From: Babylonia areolata
Taxonomy: Eukaryota; Mollusca; Gastropoda; Neogastropoda; Buccinidae
Assembly: GCF_041734735.1 (NCBI RefSeq)
Contig: NC_134879.1
Span: 6,414,810-6,478,809 of the forward strand
Length of the DNA: 64,000 nt
Reading direction: 5' to 3'
Position 1 is the stretch's first letter. The number at the start of each line of letters is the position of its first letter. Both the position numbers and the translations under genes were made by a program. This document shows, in pieces, positions 27,037 through 31,617 of this stretch. A model generated the notes under the pieces. It was not told the DNA's origin, did not search any database, and saw nothing but the letters and a program-made list of their open reading frames with translations.

Positions 27037-28319
27037 TGTCTGTCTGTGTCTCTGTGTGTGTGTGTATGTGTTGTAATTTCAACATCACTATATGTTATCA
27101 ATATTGTTTATTTGTTGTTGTTGTTGCTTTCTTTGTTTCTTTGTTTGTTTCTTCTTCTTTTTTGACTCACTTGTGTAAACAAATTGAATCTATGTTTTAA
27201 CCCGGTGTTCGGTTGTCTGTGTGTGTGTGTGTGTCTGTGTGTCCGTGGTAAACTTTAACATTGACATTTTCTCTGCAAATACTTTGTCAGTTGACACCAA
27301 ATTTGGCATAAAAATAGGAAAAATTCAGTTCTTTCCAGTCATCTTGTTTAAAACAATATTGCACCTCTGGGATGGGCACAAAAAAATAAAAAAAGAAGCC
27401 TAATTATATGCAAACTGCATTTACTGTTATATTTATATTTTTTGTATTCTCTAAACTAGGCACTTTGACCTCTTATTCTGACACAACAACAAGAGGAGTC
27501 ATTATTATCATTTTTTGTTCAAACAGGAACTTCTTTTGCTAAGCATATTTTGCAAACGTTTTGGTGCAGATAGTAAAAAAGGGAAATTACTCTGTAATTA
27601 ATGCTAGGGGACTTAATTTATCACAAGTGAGTCTTGAAGGCCTTGCCTCTCTTGTTCTTCTTACTTAGGACCATGATCCTGGCTTTCAGATTTCCTTGCG
27701 CTTACAGTAGATAACTAGTAAGGTATTCTAATTCAACTTTAATCTGACACATGCAGCTCTGAGTTTTGGTTGTGTGTTTCCAGTCATCCGTGTGCGTTTC
27801 ATTCCATGTGTTACCGACTCATTAATTAGGTCAGAATCACAGCTAATGTTAACAAGCTTCATCAGGACTTTGTAGCAACAACAACAAAACAATAATAATA
27901 ATAATAATAACCATCATAATCATGATAATAATGAGAATGACAATAATGATAATGATCATCATGGTGATGATAATAATAATGATAATAATAATAATAAAAT
28001 AACAATAATGATAATGATAATAACAATAGGCCTAATGGTGGTGATGATGATGGTAATGCGGATGATATCGACAACACCAACGATAATGACGATTATGATG
28101 CTCATAGTAGCAGTAGTGGTGGTGGTGGTGGTGGTAAGTGGTGGTGGTGGTAGTAGTACTCTAGTAGTACTAGAGTAGTGATGATGATAATGAAAAGAAG
28201 AAGACAACAATAATGGTGATGATGATGATGACGATGATGATGACGTGGGAGGCGGAAGTTAAATTAACCAACACACATTTTCAGGGGGGAAGGGGGGGCT
28301 TTTTTTTTTTTTTTTTTTG

Positions 28320-28355
<36 letters not shown>

Positions 28356-28720
28356 TTTTTTTTTTTTGCAATGACTGAAACATTTTGTTGACGGACAAGG
28401 TTAAGATGGTGATGTAATGCGGACAAAGGCAGCGATGCCATACAATAGAGCGCAATACAAGTGGGATGCAATGTTTTACACTACAACAGAAATGCAGTGC
28501 AACAGATAGTGTAATAATGTAAGACGATATAATTATTATCCAGTGTGAGCATGACGGATGGATGGATGAATGGAAGAGCGGTCGGTCGGCTAATTAGAAG
28601 TTGGTTGATTGGATGTTGTTGAGGTCAAGGGTCATCAGTGATAATGAATACTGCAGCAGGATGGACAGCGCATAGAAATTAATCTTCTCTCGGATACTGG
28701 CTTAAAAACTTGTCGTTGAA

Positions 28721-28756
<36 letters not shown>

Positions 28757-29529
28757 ATGTGTGTGCATGTCTGCGTGCGTGCATGCGTGAATGCACGCGC
28801 CGTGTATGTGTGTGGTATATCTTGTATGTCTGTCTTCTACGCACTTCCCCTCCCCTCCTCTCATCCCCCATTCCCCGGCAAACCATTACCCCCTCACCCC
28901 CCCCCCCCTATCTCCACCCTCACATCCACACACCCACCCACACCAAATCTCACACATACACCTCCCCCCTACCCCTACCCCCAACTCCCACCCCCTTCCC
29001 ACCCCCACCCCTCCTCCCACTTTCCTGCGGAAACGAAACATACACACGACACAAAACACACCACACGACTCAAAACACACCACACAACACCACACAACAC
29101 AACACACGAAAACAACAGCAACAACAAAAAAATCATTTTTGTTCTGGGCGGAATGTATAAACCAAGGTATGCTTGTTGGCAAGTATCTTTGTGCTAGTAG
29201 TTTTGTAGTCCTGTTTTAATGCATTGTGTATTTTATGTAGTTTTGGTCTTTGATGTGATGTCATTTTTTCTATCTGGTTATTTTTAATGGGCGTGTGTGT
29301 GGGAGGGGTGTGTGTGTGTGTGTGCGCTGGCGCGTGCGTGTGTGCTTGCGTGCGTGCATGTGTTTGTGAGGTTACAGTGCTCTGATACGCGTGTGTAAGT
29401 GTGTAGGCATGTTAATATGTCCGAACAGAATTCTATGTTAGAAAATAAGAAATATTTTAATGCTTATGCAATTTTGTTTTTAGTGCAGTTGATATTTAAT
29501 GTCAGTGTGTGTGTCTGTAAGGGAGGGAC

Positions 29530-29607
<78 letters not shown>

Positions 29608-30110
29608 GTGTGTGTGTGTGTGTGGGTGTGTGGGTGTGCGTGTGTGTTCTATGAAATGCATTTTGTTTTAATCTAAGCCTTATTTACTTCATAGCTTTTA
29701 TAATCTTTAGTGTGCATTTGCATTCACATGAACACACTGGCTGTTTTCCATTGTCAGATAGCGGTTGATATGTTTTTTTATGGCATGTTTATAGTCAACT
29801 ATGATGTAAGGCGCTTTGAGCAGCATTGGTGCTGGATATCGCGCCATGGAGAAACTATGTCTTATTAACAACACACCACCCAACAACACAAACAGCCGAC
29901 AGGACGGTCGCAGCCGACGCGTGAGGACAAGAACGAGTTCCTGAACGCGCTGGGCCAGTCTGCGGCCGGCCAGCCCGGCACACTGATGGTCCACTTCTAC
30001 AAGTACGTGCTGAAGCACGGCGAGGAGGACGGCATGCCCCTCCTGGACAAGGACCTCTTCTTCTACATCGAGGTGCAGAAGTTCAAGGTCGGTGGGTGGG
30101 CTGGCTACGC

Positions 30111-30147
<37 letters not shown>

Positions 30148-30413
30148 AGAAAACACACACACGTGCGCCGGCGTTAGTCGGTGCGGGCATACACGCAGTG
30201 AGCGCGCACAGACAGACACACGCACGCACGCGCGCTCGCGCATGCACATACCCACGCACGCACACACACACACACACACACACACAAACAAACATTGGCT
30301 ACAGCACACGCGCGCACACACACACAAGCACACACACACACGCATGCCTGATCGAAAGTTTGCACATCTTTTTTTTTCTTCATCGAGGGCAGAAGTTCAC
30401 GGAAAGTGCACTG

Positions 30414-30457
<44 letters not shown>

Positions 30458-30527
30458 GCACGCACGCACTCACGCACGCACACATACACACACACACGCA
30501 CGCACACACACACACACACACGCACAC

Positions 30528-30568
<41 letters not shown>

Positions 30569-31018
30569 TCAAGCTTAAAGTGAAATGTGTGTGTGTGTGC
30601 GCGGTGGGGCACGAGGGGTGAGGGGGTGGGTACGTGGGATTCGAACAAACACCAATTTGAATGTGAGTTTGAGGGTGAAGGTATGCAGATTGATAACATA
30701 CTTGCCCCTCCCTCACCCCACCCCGACACCTGGAATCTACTTCATCCCCCCACCCCCATCCGCCCCCAAAGTTGGGAACGTCAGGTGCCCGCTGATTCAA
30801 ATTTATCAGAATGCAATCTAACATCTTTTGAACTTAAAGAAATGAGGTAGGCTACTGATATAGCACAAGGCCTTAATTGAGTAGGTCTTGACTAGATAGT
30901 TCTGTACAAGCATCATTCATTCTTTTATCGTTTATTTATTTATAGTCTGTTCAGCTAAGATGATGATATTAGACTGTACAAGCTTGATTCGTTCATTTAT
31001 CGTTTATTTACAAGCATG

Positions 31019-31057
<39 letters not shown>

Positions 31058-31557
31058 CAGGACTGTAGCCACGCCCACTCTGATGAGGAAATGATGAAGC
31101 GGAAGGTTCAGTCCACTGTAGACTGCTTTCTGGACTCTGTCTACTCCCCTTCCTTACAGGTAAATCCAGTATTAAGACTCGCTCCTACAGTCCTCGGCTG
31201 CTGGATCAGTTGGGCCATCTTAGCAGTGTAACTTGGCTTATATATGACAGTCGTGTCCGACTACGACGATCAACACCGCCAGCAGAGGAGGGAACTGCTG
31301 TCCCGAATATCTGGGCTAGAATTTTGATTTTTGATTGAATTTTGAACCCAAGGTTCCCAAAAGGCCAACTAGCCCCAAGGCTGCAGCACTAAGAGTCAGT
31401 GCAGTCTTGCCTCCTAGTTTGAGAGTCATAGTCCTCACAAAAGACTAAGCTGTAAATGACTTCCGATTGCAATGGAGAAACCATTGATGATATAGCTCTC
31501 ACTTTGCTGTTGACTCAACTGTAAGCTTATGTCAATCTGTGATATAAGCTGAAAATT

Positions 31558-31617
<60 letters not shown>

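Noticed and set aside
30174-30824. 216-codon Cys/Val-rich minus-strand frame
   Set aside because: Reverse strand of (CA)n/(TG)n microsatellites in an RGS intron.
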